Source of the DNA: Sphingomonas sp. Leaf67
GTDB taxonomy: Bacteria > Pseudomonadota > Alphaproteobacteria > Sphingomonadales > Sphingomonadaceae
DNA length: 64,000 bases
Direction of reading: 5' to 3'
Assembly (NCBI RefSeq): GCF_001421965.1
Contig: NZ_LMLP01000019.1
Coordinates: forward strand, 124,001 to 188,000
The notes under the pieces were generated by a model. That model was given only the letters and a program-made list of their open reading frames with translations. It had not been told where the DNA came from and did not search any database. Numbering within the stretch: the stretch's first letter is position 1; each line of letters opens with the position of its first letter. Position numbers and translations under genes: made by a program. This document shows positions 63,565 to 64,000 of the stretch, piece by piece.

Positions 63565-64000
63565 ATGAGGATGTGCAAGTTACTGGGCGCGGCCGTTGCA
63601 CTGGCGACGGTGGCGATGCCGGTGCATGCCGCACCGTGGGTCGCGGGTTGGACGACGTCGCCGATCAAACGGAGTGCCGAACAGGGCCTGATCGACGCGC
63701 AATATCGCGGCGCGACGGTGCGGCAGGTGGTCCGGGTGACGATCGCTGGACGGGCGGTGCGGGTGCGATTCTCGAACCGGTTCGGCGCGACGCCGTTGCG
63801 CATCGCCGGTGCCAGCATTGCGCTGGCGACCGGTCCGGCTGCCGCGTCGATCCGTGACGGTAGCGACCGGGCGTTGACGTTCGGTGGCAGGGCGATGGTC
63901 GAAATCCCGCCGGGGGCCGACTTCTGGTCCGATCCGGTCGCGTTGCCGGTAACGGCACTCGCCGATCTGGCGATCAGCACTCGCTTCACCGACCTGCCGC
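63565..64000 (+). CDS. SGNH/GDSL esterase, N-terminal part (cut by window end)
   Basis: The visible 145 codons begin MRMCKLLGAAVALATVAMPV, a signal peptide, then AAPWVAGWTTSPIKRSAEQG and the beta-sandwich QVVRVTIAGRAVRVRFSNRFG. This is the N-terminal domain of a widespread group of secreted GDSL/SGNH esterases, often acting on acetylated polysaccharides. The catalytic serine block lies beyond position 64000. ATG 63571 is an alternative start. It is divergent from the O-acetylation cassette. Confidence 0.8.
   Translation, partial: MRMCKLLGAAVALATVAMPVHAAPWVAGWTTSPIKRSAEQGLIDAQYRGATVRQVVRVTIAGRAVRVRFSNRFGATPLRIAGASIALATGPAAASIRDGSDRALTFGGRAMVEIPPGADFWSDPVALPVTALADLAISTRFTDLP

Noticed and set aside
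1..64000. CRISPR arrays, prophage or insertion sequences
   Set aside because: No regular repeat-spacer pattern, phage structural genes, integrase or transposase were seen; the repeats found are short REP-type elements.

Overview
The window is high-GC alphaproteobacterial chromosome, most probably Sphingomonas or a close relative in the Sphingomonadales. The basis is the dcw gene order with its ATGA/GTGA overlaps, a MurE of the meso-diaminopimelate type, TonB-dependent receptors paired with flavin-dependent halogenases, the metZ-apaG arrangement, and REP-type repeats whose translation gives the familiar GPFDKLRTG and LSPMGER peptides. I see no prophage, transposase or CRISPR array.

Layout. 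(1) 1-16408, minus strand: a nearly complete division and cell-wall cluster, mraZ-rsmH-ftsL-ftsI-murE-murF-mraY-murD-ftsW-murG-murC-[64-aa unknown]-murB-ddlB-ftsQ-ftsA, with ftsA cut by the window start. Nearly every junction is a 1-17 bp overlap. The exceptions are murG/murC and ddlB/murB, which hold repeat elements, and a plain 16-bp gap between ftsQ and ftsA. A third repeat is inserted in frame inside murD. A four-copy TGGGN array upstream of mraZ looks like its autoregulatory operator. (2) 16836-22598: a small membrane protein, cysteine synthase, a metZ-apaG-lysR sulfur operon, recJ and tRNA-Glu. (3) 22950-38137: a DUF389 membrane protein and a carbohydrate catabolism region (GH39, soluble sugar dehydrogenase, GH43 plus MFS transporter under a divergent LacI regulator, GH13 alpha-glucosidase), interrupted by a TetR regulator, a Tat-exported PhoD phosphatase and a spore-photoproduct-lyase-like radical SAM enzyme. 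(4) 38358-44278: TonB receptor followed by two overlapping tryptophan-halogenase-family genes, divergent from the GH13 gene. (5) 44280-50108: exopolysaccharide genes (three glycosyltransferases, a Wzx-type flippase and a secreted GH5). (6) 50170-57341: a sensory locus: LOV photoreceptor, CheB-CheR-PAS-HWE histidine kinase and single-domain response regulator in one overlapping operon, with a divergent PAS-GAF-PAS hybrid kinase. (7) 57415-64000: DUF454 protein, a SleB-type cell-wall hydrolase and a polysaccharide O-acetylation cassette (DUF459 SGNH, second SGNH, MBOAT, small membrane protein), ending in the 5' part of another SGNH esterase.

How the genes fit together. Region 1 builds and divides the cell wall. 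Regions 3 and 4 describe import and breakdown of plant-type xylo- and alpha-gluco-oligosaccharides under LacI-type control. Regions 5 and 7 make and decorate surface polysaccharide. Region 6 could let light and other signals act on behaviour. The most novel-looking items are the split LOV/CheB-CheR/HWE signalling operon, the tandem halogenase-TonB unit, the 64-aa protein locked into the dcw overlap chain, the perfect palindrome covering the murC ribosome-binding site and start codon, and the in-frame REP insertion in murD. All function calls come from reading motifs and context; nothing was searched against a database.
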